Of a stretch of DNA of 64,000 bases, positions 25,239 through 33,661 are shown piece after piece. Numbering within the stretch: position 1 is the first letter of the stretch; each line of letters begins with the position of its first letter. Under the pieces are notes generated by a model. The model saw nothing but the letters and a program-made list of their open reading frames with translations, was not told the origin of the DNA and ran no database searches. The stretch spans positions 1 to 64,000 of the forward strand of contig JAODAV010000022.1 in NCBI GenBank assembly GCA_025463605.1, given 5' to 3'. The position numbers were made by a program, and so were the translations under genes. Origin of the DNA: Rhodoglobus sp. (GTDB taxonomy: Bacteria; Actinomycetota; Actinomycetes; Actinomycetales; Microbacteriaceae).

Positions 25239-26389
25239 GTGTGCGCTCCCAGAGATGTCGCCGCGGCGTGAGACGCCTCGGGAAGTCGGATCGTGAACGT
25301 GGAGCCGTTGCCCGGCTGCGACCACACGCGGATGTCGCCGCCGTGGTTCTGCACGACGTGCTTGACGATACTCAGGCCGAGACCAGAGCCGCCCGTATTG
25401 CGGCTGCGCGCCGGGTCGCTGCGGAAGAACCGCTCGAACACGCGGTCGAGCTCATCCTCCGGAATGCCGACACCCTGGTCGGTGACCGCGATCTCGACGA
25501 TGCCCTCATTGAGACTCACGCCAATGCCCACGCGCGAGCCTTTCGGCGAGTACTGGATCGCGTTGGCGATGAGGTTGTGCAGCGCCACTGCGAGCAGGGT
25601 CTCGTCGCCGTAGACCTCGGCTCCCGCGTCACCTCCGCTCACGAGCTGCACCTTGTGAGAGTCCGCTGCGACGCGATTCTGGTCAATGCCGAGGGCGACC
25701 ACGTGGTCGATGTCGACGAGGTCGGCCTTGGTGAGGGCATCCGTCGCCTGAAGACGCGAAAGTTCGATGATCTCCTGCGTGATGCGGGCGAGGCGTTCCG
25801 ACTCCTGGGTGAGGCGCTTCGCGAATCGCCTCACCTGGTCGGGCTCGTCGGATGCGCTCACGAGCGCTTCGGCGAGGAGGCTCACGGCGCCGATCGGGGT
25901 CTTGAGCTCGTGGCTGATGTTGGCGACGAAGTCGCGCCGCACCTCCTCGAGCCGGTATGACTCGGTGCGGTCCTCCGCGAGCAGCAGGATGTAGCGCGCG
26001 CCGAGCCGGGCGACCCGCACGAAGAGGTAGATGTTGGCGTCGCCGAACGGGCCGCGCGACAGGTGCAGTTCTTCCGTGACGGGCTCTCCAGTGCGGCGCA
26101 CCAGGTCGACCATCTTGACGAGCTCCGGATGCACGAGCGCCTGGTTCCACACCAAGCCGAACGCCAGGGCACCCGGGGATGCCTTGACGACGTTGTTCGA
26201 GGGGTCGAGCACGACTCCGGCGGATTCGAGCGCATCGATAACCTGGTCGACGCCGTCAGGCACTCCGGAACTGACGACAGCGTGGGCGCGCTGCCCCCGC
26301 CGGGCGGCGATGAGGACTATCGCGAAGACGCCGGCGCCGACGAGCACGCCGAACGCCAAGGCGGCTGGCACCAGCCACGAGGAGTCCAT
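25235..26389 (-). CDS. senX3: Sensor histidine kinase SenX3
   Basis: 384 aa. One N-terminal membrane helix (about 7-28), a PAS-like domain (about 45-140), HisKA with phospho-His160 (ISHELKTPIG) and HATPase (LIANAIQYSPKG, GVGIPEDELDRVFERFF, GGSGLGLSIVKH). Paired with RegX3; sensing is thought to go through PhoU and the Pst transporter. The ATG at 26389 has no ribosome site, but a TAATCT -10 element sits seven bases upstream on the same strand, so the mRNA is probably leaderless. Confidence 0.93.
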   Translation of the reverse strand: MDSSWLVPAALAFGVLVGAGVFAIVLIAARRGQRAHAVVSSGVPDGVDQVIDALESAGVVLDPSNNVVKASPGALAFGLVWNQALVHPELVKMVDLVRRTGEPVTEELHLSRGPFGDANIYLFVRVARLGARYILLLAEDRTESYRLEEVRRDFVANISHELKTPIGAVSLLAEALVSASDEPDQVRRFAKRLTQESERLARITQEIIELSRLQATDALTKADLVDIDHVVALGIDQNRVAADSHKVQLVSGGDAGAEVYGDETLLAVALHNLIANAIQYSPKGSRVGIGVSLNEGIVEIAVTDQGVGIPEDELDRVFERFFRSDPARSRNTGGSGLGLSIVKHVVQNHGGDIRVWSQPGNGSTFTIRLPEASHAAATSLGAHT

Positions 26390-26461
26390 AGCGACTAGAT
26401 TAGTTACATCAGCCGGGTGTACTGGTCGGCGTTCGCCGCCGCCCCGCGCACTTCGGGCGAT

Positions 26462-26490
26462 GTTCAGGCTCCCGGCACCCGTTGTTAACC
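26462..26490. promoter_or_regulatory. Degenerate PHO-box-like direct repeats between senX3 and phoU
   Basis: GTTCAGG (26462), CGGCACC (26473) and GTTAACC (26484) fall at an exact 11-base period, the geometry of PhoP/RegX3-type PHO boxes. The last unit matches the units upstream of pstS. Suggests autoregulation of the phoU and senX3-regX3 genes. Confidence 0.4.
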
Positions 26491-26548
26491 TGGCGCGGGC
26501 AAGGTAGGGGCCTGAGCCGTGCGGGTTGCCCGCGATGAAGGGACCGTA

Positions 26549-27211
26549 GTGCGCGAAGTATTCCAGCAGGAGTTGCGCGAGGTGCAGGACCGCCTTGTCG
26601 AGATCTCCACCCTCGTGGCGGTGTCGATCGAGAATGCGACTCAGGCTTTCAATGATTCCAACGTGACCCTTGCCGAGACTGTCATCGCCGACGATGACAA
26701 GATCGACACCGAGGCTCGCGAGCTCGACGAGCTCGCCATCAACATTCTCGCCCGCCAGCAGCCGGTTGCCCGCGACCTTCGCATCGTCGTCTCGGCGCTG
26801 CGCATCTCCTCGTCGCTCGAGCGCATGGGCGACATGGCCGAGCACATCGCGCAGCTCGCGCGCTACCGCTTTCCCGACAAGGTCGTTCCGAAGAGCTTGC
26901 GCGGCACCTTCGCCGAACTCGGCACGCTCGATGTCGCGATCGCGAAGAAGCTCGTCGAACTGCTGAAGACCGAAGACGTGAAACTCGCGGAGGAGATCCG
27001 CAACGACGACGACAGGATCGACGCGCTGCACCTCTCCGTGTTCGACAAGGTGCTCGGCGAGACCTGGAAGGGCGCCGCAGTCGACACCGTGGATGCCACC
27101 CTCGCCTCCCGCTACCACGAGCGTTTCGCAGACCACGCGGTTTCGATCGCGAAGAAGGTGCAGTACCTCGCGACGGGTGACTGGATTCCGGCGGACAGCT
27201 CGCACCACTGA
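26549..27211 (+). CDS. phoU: Phosphate signalling protein PhoU
   Basis: 220 aa, two repeated three-helix PhoU domains. The N-terminal REVFQQELREVQDRLVEI is the standard opening; metal-binding E/D clusters are in DKIDTEARELDELA and DRIDALHLSVFDK. It couples Pst transporter activity to SenX3 and restrains the Pho response in phosphate excess. The GTG at 26549 has GAAGGGA upstream and matches the family N-terminus; the GTG ten codons earlier is less likely. Divergent from senX3-regX3, as in mycobacteria. Confidence 0.92.
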   Translation: MREVFQQELREVQDRLVEISTLVAVSIENATQAFNDSNVTLAETVIADDDKIDTEARELDELAINILARQQPVARDLRIVVSALRISSSLERMGDMAEHIAQLARYRFPDKVVPKSLRGTFAELGTLDVAIAKKLVELLKTEDVKLAEEIRNDDDRIDALHLSVFDKVLGETWKGAAVDTVDATLASRYHERFADHAVSIAKKVQYLATGDWIPADSSHH

Positions 27212-27222
27212 GGCTCGCGGCG

Positions 27223-27615
27223 CTAGCTCCCGACGACGTCGACCGCGAGCCCGTGCGACACCTTCGCTAAGCGGGTGTCGTTGGTCCACAACTCGCGACA
27301 CCCAGTCAGCTGGGCGGTGGCGAGGTGTAGGGCATCCGGGGTGCGCAGGTTGTGGCGCGCTCGGAGGTTAGCGGCACGCACGTGCACTTCGAGGCTGGCG
27401 TCGAGCATCCGGAATCGCTCCATTGCCCTCAGATAGTGGTCGTGCAGGCCGAGATCATCGGCGCGCAACGGGCTGACGAGGCATTCGAGCGCCACCAGCG
27501 GCGAGATGGCGGCGACCTCGTCCCCCGCGCCAGCCAGCCGCTCACGGATTCGTAACCCCCGCGGGCCGTCGTCCTCGACGGCATAGATGAGGATGCACGA
27601 GTCGAGGTAGATCAC
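27223..27615 (-). CDS. PIN-domain ribonuclease toxin (VapC-like)
   Basis: 130 aa. Acidic active-site residues: Asp in YLDSCILIY, Glu in ALECLVSPL, Asp in TPDALHLATA, and ND in WTNDTRL. PIN toxins cleave tRNA or rRNA when not bound by antitoxin. The GTG start overlaps the stop of the upstream antitoxin gene (GTGA), the standard antitoxin-first arrangement. Convergent with phoU, with 11 bases between stops. Confidence 0.87.
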   Translation of the reverse strand: MIYLDSCILIYAVEDDGPRGLRIRERLAGAGDEVAAISPLVALECLVSPLRADDLGLHDHYLRAMERFRMLDASLEVHVRAANLRARHNLRTPDALHLATAQLTGCRELWTNDTRLAKVSHGLAVDVVGS

Positions 27616-27866
27616 TCCCAGCCCTCGCGCTCCCCCGCGATCTGGGCATCCAGCTCAGCCGTCGACCGAGCGGATCGAGCAGGCACGGGGTTATTCGTCA
27701 GCCACAGCGCGGCGTCACCTGATGCGTGGGACGCGTCCCGAATGGCGACGATGCGCACGACCGGTCGCCCGCGCTTCGCGATCACGACATCCTCCCCATT
27801 TCCGGCTGCGGCGATGAGTTGCGAAAGCTGGTTGCGAGCATCGAGCACGTTCACCGGTTGCATCAT
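27612..27866 (-). CDS. Phd/YefM-type antitoxin (VapB-like)
   Basis: 84 aa. The N-terminal domain VNVLDARNQLSQLIAAAGNG, then EDVVIAKRGRPVVRIVAI, is the DNA-binding Phd fold; the C-terminal disordered part (SARSTAELDAQIAGEREGWE) would wrap the PIN toxin. Tandem ATGs at 27866 and 27863 are both possible starts. No ribosome site is visible; a -10-like CAGAAT lies seven bases upstream, so translation may be leaderless. Two GGCTAGGT repeats upstream are likely the autoregulatory operator. Confidence 0.83.
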   Translation of the reverse strand: MMQPVNVLDARNQLSQLIAAAGNGEDVVIAKRGRPVVRIVAIRDASHASGDAALWLTNNPVPARSARSTAELDAQIAGEREGWE

Positions 27867-27878
27867 CGACTCTATTCT

Positions 27879-27898
27879 GGCTAGGTATGTGGCTAGGT
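27879..27898. promoter_or_regulatory. Direct repeat GGCTAGGT x2 upstream of the antitoxin gene
   Basis: Two identical 8-mers spaced 12 bases start to start, 13-32 bases upstream of the antitoxin start. Toxin-antitoxin operons are repressed by antitoxin or complex binding at such repeats, so this is the probable operator. Confidence 0.45.
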
Positions 27899-27919
27899 TA
27901 CCACGGCCACCTATGCCCT

Positions 27920-28375
27920 CTAGTCGTACTCGTCTTCGTCGGGATCGAGGACCGGTGTGCCCAGATACTCGTCTGGTGCCACCTGGCGCACCTGGTTGCC
28001 GAGCAGGAGGTATGGCCCGCGGAACGGGAATCCCGCGCTCATGCATCCCTCGCGCAGCACCCGCAGCCAGCGCCGATCGCGGTCCATGATTTCGGACGGG
28101 CCGGGTCTCTCGAACGTGACGACGAGGGTGCTGAGAGCGAAGTCGAGCGCGATGCAGGTGAGGAAGTCGCGGACGCCGACGACGTCATCCGGTTCGGGCT
28201 CCTCGGGCAGGTCGGTCGGAATGATCTCGGGCAGCGGGCGTGACTCCTCGTCGAGGAGCATGACCCACGCCTGTCGGCGGTTGGCGCGTTCGAGCAGTTT
28301 TTGCAGCAGCGGAACGAGTTCGCGGTCGGTGGGGAGCGGGGTGTCGCGAACGTTGTCGTAGTGCGGAAGCGGCAT
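27920..28375 (-). CDS. Conserved actinobacterial protein of unknown function
   Basis: 151 aa soluble acidic protein with no signal peptide or membrane segment. Visible features: LVPLLQKLLERANRRQAWVM near the N-terminus and a very acidic C-terminus (DPDEDEYD). It looks like a full-length conserved protein rather than a fragment, but I do not recognise a function. It reads alone on the minus strand, upstream of the VapBC pair. Confidence 0.7.
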   Translation of the reverse strand: MPLPHYDNVRDTPLPTDRELVPLLQKLLERANRRQAWVMLLDEESRPLPEIIPTDLPEEPEPDDVVGVRDFLTCIALDFALSTLVVTFERPGPSEIMDRDRRWLRVLREGCMSAGFPFRGPYLLLGNQVRQVAPDEYLGTPVLDPDEDEYD

Positions 28376-28451
28376 GCTTCGATGGTGCCGCGCACGTCGA
28401 GCTCGTCGCGGGCGCGCGCTGCATTCTGTGGAGGAGCGGGGCTGTGGAGAG

Positions 28452-28799
28452 TTACTCCTTATCGATGAGCTCCAGCAGTTCCTTGGCCGCCTTCGCGATG
28501 TCGTCGTGGTCGTGTTGCGCGGCGCGACTCTCGAGCGAGATCACCCCGCAGCGGTGCACCTTGCTGAAGTCGCCGAAGGGGAAGCTGAAGCGCCCCTTCG
28601 TCTCATCCGACTCCTCCCGGTCGATGCCCAGGTACCACTTGGCGTAGTCGCGCCAGCCGTTCTTCTCGACGAACGTGTTCTCTTCTGCGGCGCTCGGCGC
28701 GTGCTCGCTCCAGTCGTCCCGTTCATCACGCACAACCTTGCCTTGCTTGACGAGGGAACGAGCATGCTCGAGGGCATCGCGATTCAGTTTCACGGTCAT
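28452..28799 (-). CDS. Conserved actinobacterial protein of unknown function
   Basis: 115 aa. Highly ordered sequence: ALEHARSLVKQGKVVRDERD, DWSEHAPSAAEEN, KWYLGID, TKGRFSFPFGDFSKVHRCGV, then KAAKELLELIDKE. The pattern is common in actinobacteria, usually annotated as hypothetical. The start at 28799 (MTVKLNRD) is set by the conserved N-terminus. Divergent from the acidic-protein gene pair that follows. Confidence 0.75.
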   Translation of the reverse strand: MTVKLNRDALEHARSLVKQGKVVRDERDDWSEHAPSAAEENTFVEKNGWRDYAKWYLGIDREESDETKGRFSFPFGDFSKVHRCGVISLESRAAQHDHDDIAKAAKELLELIDKE

Positions 28800-28937
28800 C
28801 CGTTCAGCCCACGCCTGTCGTCCGTTGCTGTCAAGTGCTTTGCCGCGCGCGCGGCCCGTGTCAAGCCCGTGCTTCTCGGCGCGTGCCGGAGTGGACTGGG
28901 ATGGATGCCGGTACCGGCCGGCCGAATGGAGATTGTC

Positions 28938-29207
28938 ATGAGCGACACAGAAGGCGGCGGCATGGCCGACGACGAGTACACGACCGAGCCGGTCGGTGGT
29001 GGTGCGGAGTCCGTGCCCGACCCCACGGCACCGGGCACGCCAGGACATGAGATGGATGATCGTCCCGCGGGCGACCCCGAGGACCCCGGCGCCGAGCCCT
29101 CCTCTGAGCCGCCGGTCGAGCCCAACCCGATGCCCGACGACATGGAGATGGGCGGCGAGGGCACCATCGAGGCCAACGATGAGCTTCAGGGCGGAGCCGA
29201 CCGGTGA
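28938..29207 (+). CDS. Small acidic low-complexity protein
   Basis: 89 aa, strongly acidic and rich in Pro, Gly and Glu (VPDPTAPGTPGHEMDD, PEDPGAEPSSEPPVEPNP). Probably disordered; no domain. The ATG has GGAG seven bases upstream. Its stop overlaps the GTG of the next small acidic gene, so the two are co-translated. A similar protein is encoded at 33456-33647, including an AESxPDP block. Confidence 0.65.
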   Translation: MSDTEGGGMADDEYTTEPVGGGAESVPDPTAPGTPGHEMDDRPAGDPEDPGAEPSSEPPVEPNPMPDDMEMGGEGTIEANDELQGGADR

Positions 29208-29434
29208 CCGACGCCTCGAACCCGATCGCGCCCGGCGACAACCCGGGTCGCGAGGGTGACATGCCGCCGGACACGCTCACCATGAACTCGGTTCCCGGCG
29301 CCGGTTCGATCGGCGACGACGACCTCACGGCCGAGATTGCGGCGTCGGATGCCGAACTCACGGCCGCGGACGCCGAACTCACCCCCTCGGAAGCTGTACG
29401 GGACCCGGCACCCGGGATCGAGCCGAACGAGTAG
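29204..29434 (+). CDS. Small acidic protein with DAELT repeats
   Basis: 76 aa, acidic and low-complexity; AASDAELTAADAELTPSEA contains two DAELT units. Predicted disordered. GTG start overlapping the previous stop. Same style as its neighbour and the gene at 33456; function unknown, stress or osmotic hydrophilin-like roles are only a guess. Confidence 0.6.
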   Translation: MTDASNPIAPGDNPGREGDMPPDTLTMNSVPGAGSIGDDDLTAEIAASDAELTAADAELTPSEAVRDPAPGIEPNE

Positions 29435-29519
29435 GCGTTGGCCTTCGTCCCGAAGTGGGGCCAGCGCCCCTGCCGCGTGCCTTCCTAGACTGTAGGGAGG
29501 TCACGCGAAGGGGGAAGTC

Positions 29520-30218
29520 GTGAGCGACCTGTTGAGCGCTGCGCCTGCGGCCGGATGGTATCCGGATCCTATGGCGGAAGCGCAATTGCGCTGGTGGGAC
29601 GGCGCCGGATGGACCGAACGAACTACGACGCCTGAGGCGCCGGTGCTCGTCGACGCGCCCGCAGCCGCCGCGGTCGATGGCGCGCCGAGGTCTCGCCGGG
29701 ACGTGCATCCACGGTTGGAGTCTGGTGCCGAAACGCCCGAGTTCACGATTCCGGACGAAAACAAGCTCGGGTACACACCCGTCGCGCGCGCTCCCTTGTA
29801 CGATCAATGGCGCCCGCCGCGCTCGGGAACACCCGGTGCCTGGGCGCTCGCTTTCCTGCCGTGGATCACGCAGGTCGTCGCATTCGTCGCCGGCATCGGG
29901 ATGGGCTTCTCCCCCAACTCGCTGTTCGTGCCTTTCGCCGCGCTCGGCATCATCGTGCTTCTGACGGTCTCCCTCGTCGTGCGTGACCGCCGCCGCCTGC
30001 AGGAACTCGGACACGACCGGCCCGCGAGCACCTGGTGGATACTCTTGGCGCCCCCGTTGGCCTACCTGATTGCGCGAACCGTGAGCACCCACCGCAACAA
30101 CGGGAAGGGTGCGGGGCCACTAGTGCTCTTCGCGGTGAACAGCATGCTGGTGGTCGTGGCGTCGTTCGCGGTTTCGCTGTTGTTCCCGGAGGTTGTTGGG
30201 GTGCCGGTGGGGCGGTAG
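29520..30218 (+). CDS. DUF2510-domain membrane protein
   Basis: 232 aa. An N-terminal DUF2510 motif (AAGWYPDP and LRWWDGAGWTERT, residues about 9-40) typical of actinobacteria, a Pro/Ala linker, then about four hydrophobic segments (WALAFLPWITQVVAFVAGIG, LGIIVLLTVSLVV, WILLAPPLAYLI, FAVNSMLVVVASFAVSLLF). DUF2510 is thought to be a cytoplasmic interaction module. GTG start. Single gene, convergent with gpmA. Role unknown. Confidence 0.8.
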   Translation: MSDLLSAAPAAGWYPDPMAEAQLRWWDGAGWTERTTTPEAPVLVDAPAAAAVDGAPRSRRDVHPRLESGAETPEFTIPDENKLGYTPVARAPLYDQWRPPRSGTPGAWALAFLPWITQVVAFVAGIGMGFSPNSLFVPFAALGIIVLLTVSLVVRDRRRLQELGHDRPASTWWILLAPPLAYLIARTVSTHRNNGKGAGPLVLFAVNSMLVVVASFAVSLLFPEVVGVPVGR

Positions 30219-30238
30219 TAGTGGTGCGCTCCTCGGAG

Positions 30239-30275
30239 CCGGGCGGTCTGCCCGGGGTGGGCTTTCACCCCCGGC
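30239..30275. terminator. Hairpin cluster between convergent genes
   Basis: CCGGGC-ggtct-GCCCGG (30239-30255), followed at once by a GGGTG/CACCC hairpin, between the stop of the DUF2510 gene and the stop of gpmA. Position and strength fit a bidirectional terminator. Confidence 0.55.
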
Positions 30276-30279
30276 GTGA

Positions 30280-31026
30280 CTACTTCTTCGCCCCCTGCGC
30301 CGCAACAGCCGCCGCGCCCGCTGCCGCAGCCTCCGGATCCAGGTACTCGCCCGGTCGAATCGGCATGAACGCGTCGTCCAGCTCATACACGAGCGGGATG
30401 CCGGTCGGGATGTTGAGCTCGGCGATCGCGTCATCCGAGATGCCGTCCAGGTGCTTGACCAGCGCGCGCAGCGAGTTGCCGTGCGCGGTGACCAGCACGG
30501 TCTTGTCGGCGGCGAGATCCTGGGTGATGTCGGAGAACCAGTAGGGGAGCATCCGGTCGATCACGATCTTCAGGGACTCGGTGCGGGGAACCTCGCCGTC
30601 AATGCCGGCGTAGCGCTCGTCGCCGATCTGTGACCACTTGGAGTCGTCGTCGAGCGGGGGCGGCGGAACGTCGAAGCTGCGGCGCCACTGCATGAACTGT
30701 TCCTCGCCGTACTTCTCGAGGGTCTCCGCTTTGTCGAGACCCTGCAGGGCTCCGTAGTGACGCTCGTTGAGGCGCCAGCTGCGCTTCACCGGCAGCCACG
30801 CGCGGTCGGCGGCGTCGAGGGCGATGTTCGCGGTCTGGATCGCGCGGGTCAGAAGGCTCGTGTAGCTGACCTGCGGCTTGATGCCCGCCTGCGTGATCAG
30901 CTCGCCGGCGCGCTTCGCCTCGGCCTCGCCCTGCGGTGTCAGCTTCACGTCGACCCAGCCGGTGAACAGGTTCTTCAGATTCCAATCGGACTGGCCGTGA
31001 CGGAGGAGCACGAGGGTGTGAGTCAT
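30280..31026 (-). CDS. gpmA: 2,3-bisphosphoglycerate-dependent phosphoglycerate mutase
   Basis: 248 aa glycolytic mutase interconverting 3- and 2-phosphoglycerate. RHGQSDWN carries the phospho-His, [14 protein letters not shown] is the substrate loop, and [14 protein letters not shown] holds the second His. The start [11 protein letters not shown] at 31026 is fixed by the catalytic N-terminus; the long upstream frame is unsupported. Divergent from a methyltransferase gene, start to start about 30 bases. Confidence 0.94.
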   Translation of the reverse strand: MTHTLVLLRHGQSDWNLKNLFTGWVDVKLTPQGEAEAKRAGELITQAGIKPQVSYTSLLTRAIQTANIALDAADRAWLPVKRSWRLNERHYGALQGLDKAETLEKYGEEQFMQWRRSFDVPPPPLDDDSKWSQIGDERYAGIDGEVPRTESLKIVIDRMLPYWFSDITQDLAADKTVLVTAHGNSLRALVKHLDGISDDAIAELNIPTGIPLVYELDDAFMPIRPGEYLDPEAAAAGAAAVAAQGAKK

Positions 31027-31057
31027 GGTTGAAAGCCTAGCGAGGCAGAATGGCACC

Positions 31058-31843
31058 ATGCCCATCGGCCAGGTCACCCGCGGCACCACCGGCACCAACC
31101 GGCTCCGCCGCATCGACCGGTGGATCGCGCAATTGCCCGCCCTGCGCCGCGCGACCGACCCGCTCGTCGTGGACCTCGGGTACGGGGCATCCGCGACCAC
31201 CACACTCGAACTGCACTCGCGACTGGCTCGCGTGCGCCCCGATGTCGAGGTTGTGGGAATCGAGATCGAGCCGTCCCGGGTGTCGCTTGCGGCGCAGTCC
31301 GCTCGCCCGGGAGTGTCGTTCTCCCTCGGTGGGTTCGAGGTGCCGTTGCCGGCCGGGCGCACGGCGACGGTCATCCGGGCGCTCAATGTGCTGCGGCAGT
31401 ACGACGAAGCGTCCGTCACGGATGCGTGGCGCCTCATGATCTCGCGCCTACAACCGGGCGGCGTGCTCGTCGAAGGCACGTGCAACGAGGTGGGGCGGGT
31501 CGCCAGCTGGGTGGATGCAACGGCCGCCGGCCCCGCGTGCTTCACGGTATCGCTGCGGCTCGCCGATCTCACCGCGCCCTCCGTAGTGGCTGAACGCCTG
31601 CCGAAAGTACTGATTCATCGCAATGTGCCGGGCGAGCGCATCCACCGCTACCTCGCCGACCTCGATCGCCAGTGGCAGGTGCACGCGCCGCTCGGCGTGT
31701 ACGGGCCATCGCAGCGGTGGGTTGCCGTCGCGTCGGCTCTGCGGGAGGCGGGTTGGCCGGTGCTCGGCGGGCGCGCGCGGTGGCGGCTGGGCGAGCTGAC
31801 CGTCGCGTGGGAGGCGGTGGCGCCGGAGGGGTTCGAGTGGTAG
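31058..31843 (+). CDS. Class I SAM-dependent methyltransferase-like protein
   Basis: 261 aa. The SAM-binding motif I is [20 protein letters not shown] and the acidic end of strand 2 is [11 protein letters not shown]. The target is unknown. Conserved next to gpmA in related actinobacteria as far as I recall. Start choice is uncertain: 31058 follows GAGG at 12 bases; an in-frame ATG at 31025 overlaps gpmA. Confidence 0.75.
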   Translation: MPIGQVTRGTTGTNRLRRIDRWIAQLPALRRATDPLVVDLGYGASATTTLELHSRLARVRPDVEVVGIEIEPSRVSLAAQSARPGVSFSLGGFEVPLPAGRTATVIRALNVLRQYDEASVTDAWRLMISRLQPGGVLVEGTCNEVGRVASWVDATAAGPACFTVSLRLADLTAPSVVAERLPKVLIHRNVPGERIHRYLADLDRQWQVHAPLGVYGPSQRWVAVASALREAGWPVLGGRARWRLGELTVAWEAVAPEGFEW

Positions 31844-31987
31844 TCGCCCGCCCTATCCTCCCGGTTGGGTTCCGCCTCTCCTCCCGGGTTGCGTCCCACC
31901 GCTCCTCCCCGCGCTGCATCCGGCCCTCCTTCGCACCGATCGCTCGCCCACCCGCCGCGCGCCTGGCCCCTCTAGAAAAGTAGGTAC

Positions 31988-33355
31988 ATGCCCAAAAATC
32001 TCGCCCCTCCCAGCGCGCTCATTGCGCCGCGGGTCGCGGTGTCTTCGGGCGGCTCCACGAACATCGAGAGACTCACCGACGACGAACTCCTGGCTGAACA
32101 GCGTCGTCTAGCCGAAGAGCGACGACAGATCGACTCTCGGTCTGCTCTCGTCGCGGGCGAGATCGCTCGACGATCCCGGCGAGAACTCGGCTATGCCGGA
32201 CTAGCCCAAAGCCGCGGCGTGCGCACTCCGGAGGCCCTCGTGCAGCAACAGACAGGCCTGAGCGCATCGGATGCCCGCTCCCTCGTCCGCGTCGGCTCGA
32301 TGCTCTCCGGGCAGTCGGCGTCGGGTACGAACCCAGTGCCGTGGCTGGCGCCGGTAGCACTCGCCGTCCACAGCGGTGCACTCGGGATCGAGGCGGCCGA
32401 CGTCATCCGCGCCGGGCTCGGCGAACCGAGCGATCACGTTCCCTCCTCGGCCCTCGCGACGGCGGCGTCAGAGCTCGTGCAACTGGCCACCTCGCTCACC
32501 TTGGAACGGCTCGCGAGTCGAGCCCGGCGGGTGCGTGATGAACTCGACGAGAACGGCATCGCCCTCCGCGAGCAGGAACGGCGTGACCGCCGATACCTCA
32601 CGCTCACTCCGCGTCCCGACGGAATGACGAGAGTCAGCGGACTCCTCGACCCCGAGTCGGCGGCGATCGTTTCCGGCGCAGTGGACGCGATTACCTCGCC
32701 GCGACGCGGCGGTCCTCGCTTCGTCGACCCTGCTGAGGCCCCCGCGTCGGCCGCGACGGAAGACGAGCGCACCGTCCCGCAGCTCATGCTCGACGCGCTC
32801 GTCGACCTCGTACGAATCGCCACCCTCGCCGACACCGGAAAGGTCTTGGGAGCCAAGCGGGTCGCCGTGCGAGTGCATGTTGCCGAGCGCGACCTGCGAC
32901 ACGCCGCCGGTCCGGCATTCATTGAGGGGCAGACTGATGCAGTGTCCCTGGCGACCGCGCAACGGCACGCGTGCGAATCGGGCGTGCTGCCGGTCGTCTT
33001 CGACCGCGATGGGCAGACGATGAACTTCGCACGAACGCAACGCACCTTCAGCATCCGCCAGCGCATCGCTCTCGCCGCTCGAGATGGTGGTTGCCGCTTC
33101 CCCGGCTGTGAACGACCACCTTCCTGGACGGAAGCGCACCACGTCAACGAGTGGCAAAACGGCGGGCGCACCGACATAGCCGACGGCATCCTGCTGTGCC
33201 GGCACCATCATCTGCTGATCCACAACAACTCGTGGCGGATAACCCGTGACCGCGCCGAATATTGGCTGCACCCACCAGCGCACCCCGACCGAGTTCAGCA
33301 CCCGCAACTCATGCCCACCAAGCACGAACGTCTCCGCGAGCGGGTCGCGGGGTGA
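31988..33355 (+). CDS. DUF222-HNH endonuclease family protein
   Basis: 455 aa. An N-terminal DUF222 (13E12-type) region with an initial coiled coil (TDDELLAEQRRLAEERRQID) is followed by a C-terminal HNH nuclease: CRFPGCERPPSWTEAHHVNE, then LLCRHHHLLIHNNSW. Both zinc-type Cys/His pairs and the catalytic HH are intact. These proteins occur in many copies in actinobacterial genomes; repair or mobile-DNA roles are proposed but unproven. Flanked by Pro-coding and GC-rich spacer DNA. Confidence 0.85.
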   Translation: MPKNLAPPSALIAPRVAVSSGGSTNIERLTDDELLAEQRRLAEERRQIDSRSALVAGEIARRSRRELGYAGLAQSRGVRTPEALVQQQTGLSASDARSLVRVGSMLSGQSASGTNPVPWLAPVALAVHSGALGIEAADVIRAGLGEPSDHVPSSALATAASELVQLATSLTLERLASRARRVRDELDENGIALREQERRDRRYLTLTPRPDGMTRVSGLLDPESAAIVSGAVDAITSPRRGGPRFVDPAEAPASAATEDERTVPQLMLDALVDLVRIATLADTGKVLGAKRVAVRVHVAERDLRHAAGPAFIEGQTDAVSLATAQRHACESGVLPVVFDRDGQTMNFARTQRTFSIRQRIALAARDGGCRFPGCERPPSWTEAHHVNEWQNGGRTDIADGILLCRHHHLLIHNNSWRITRDRAEYWLHPPAHPDRVQHPQLMPTKHERLRERVAG

Positions 33356-33455
33356 GCAGGTGTGCGGTGCCCGGCGGGCGGGTGCCGGGTCTAGCCGCAA
33401 CCCACGCGCAAGTCCAGCGCTGGCGGGACCGCTCGCCCAACGACAGGCTGGAGAC

Positions 33456-33647
33456 ATGAGCGACACCGAAGACCGAAAAGAAGACCGCGGCGACCAGGAC
33501 CGCGACGACGCCAAGCAGGGAGGCGCCGAGTCGATCCCCGACCCTGCTGGCATCCCTGAGGGTGAGTCATCCGAGGAGTACGGCGGAACCGACGCCGGAG
33601 CCGAACCGGGCGAGAAGCCCGTCACCGGCATCCCGAGCGCCGACTAG
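33456..33647 (+). CDS. Small acidic hydrophilic protein
   Basis: 63 aa, starts MSDTEDRKEDRGDQ; Asp/Glu-rich and lacking hydrophobic core. It shares the AESIPDPAGIPEGE style with the protein at 28938. GGAG lies just before the ATG. Predicted disordered; no function. Confidence 0.6.
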   Translation: MSDTEDRKEDRGDQDRDDAKQGGAESIPDPAGIPEGESSEEYGGTDAGAEPGEKPVTGIPSAD

Positions 33648-33661
33648 AACTCCAGACCCGA

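Noticed and set aside
26390-27301. Long N-terminal extension of senX3
   Set aside because: Runs antisense through phoU; the membrane helix and the -10 element fix the start at 26389.
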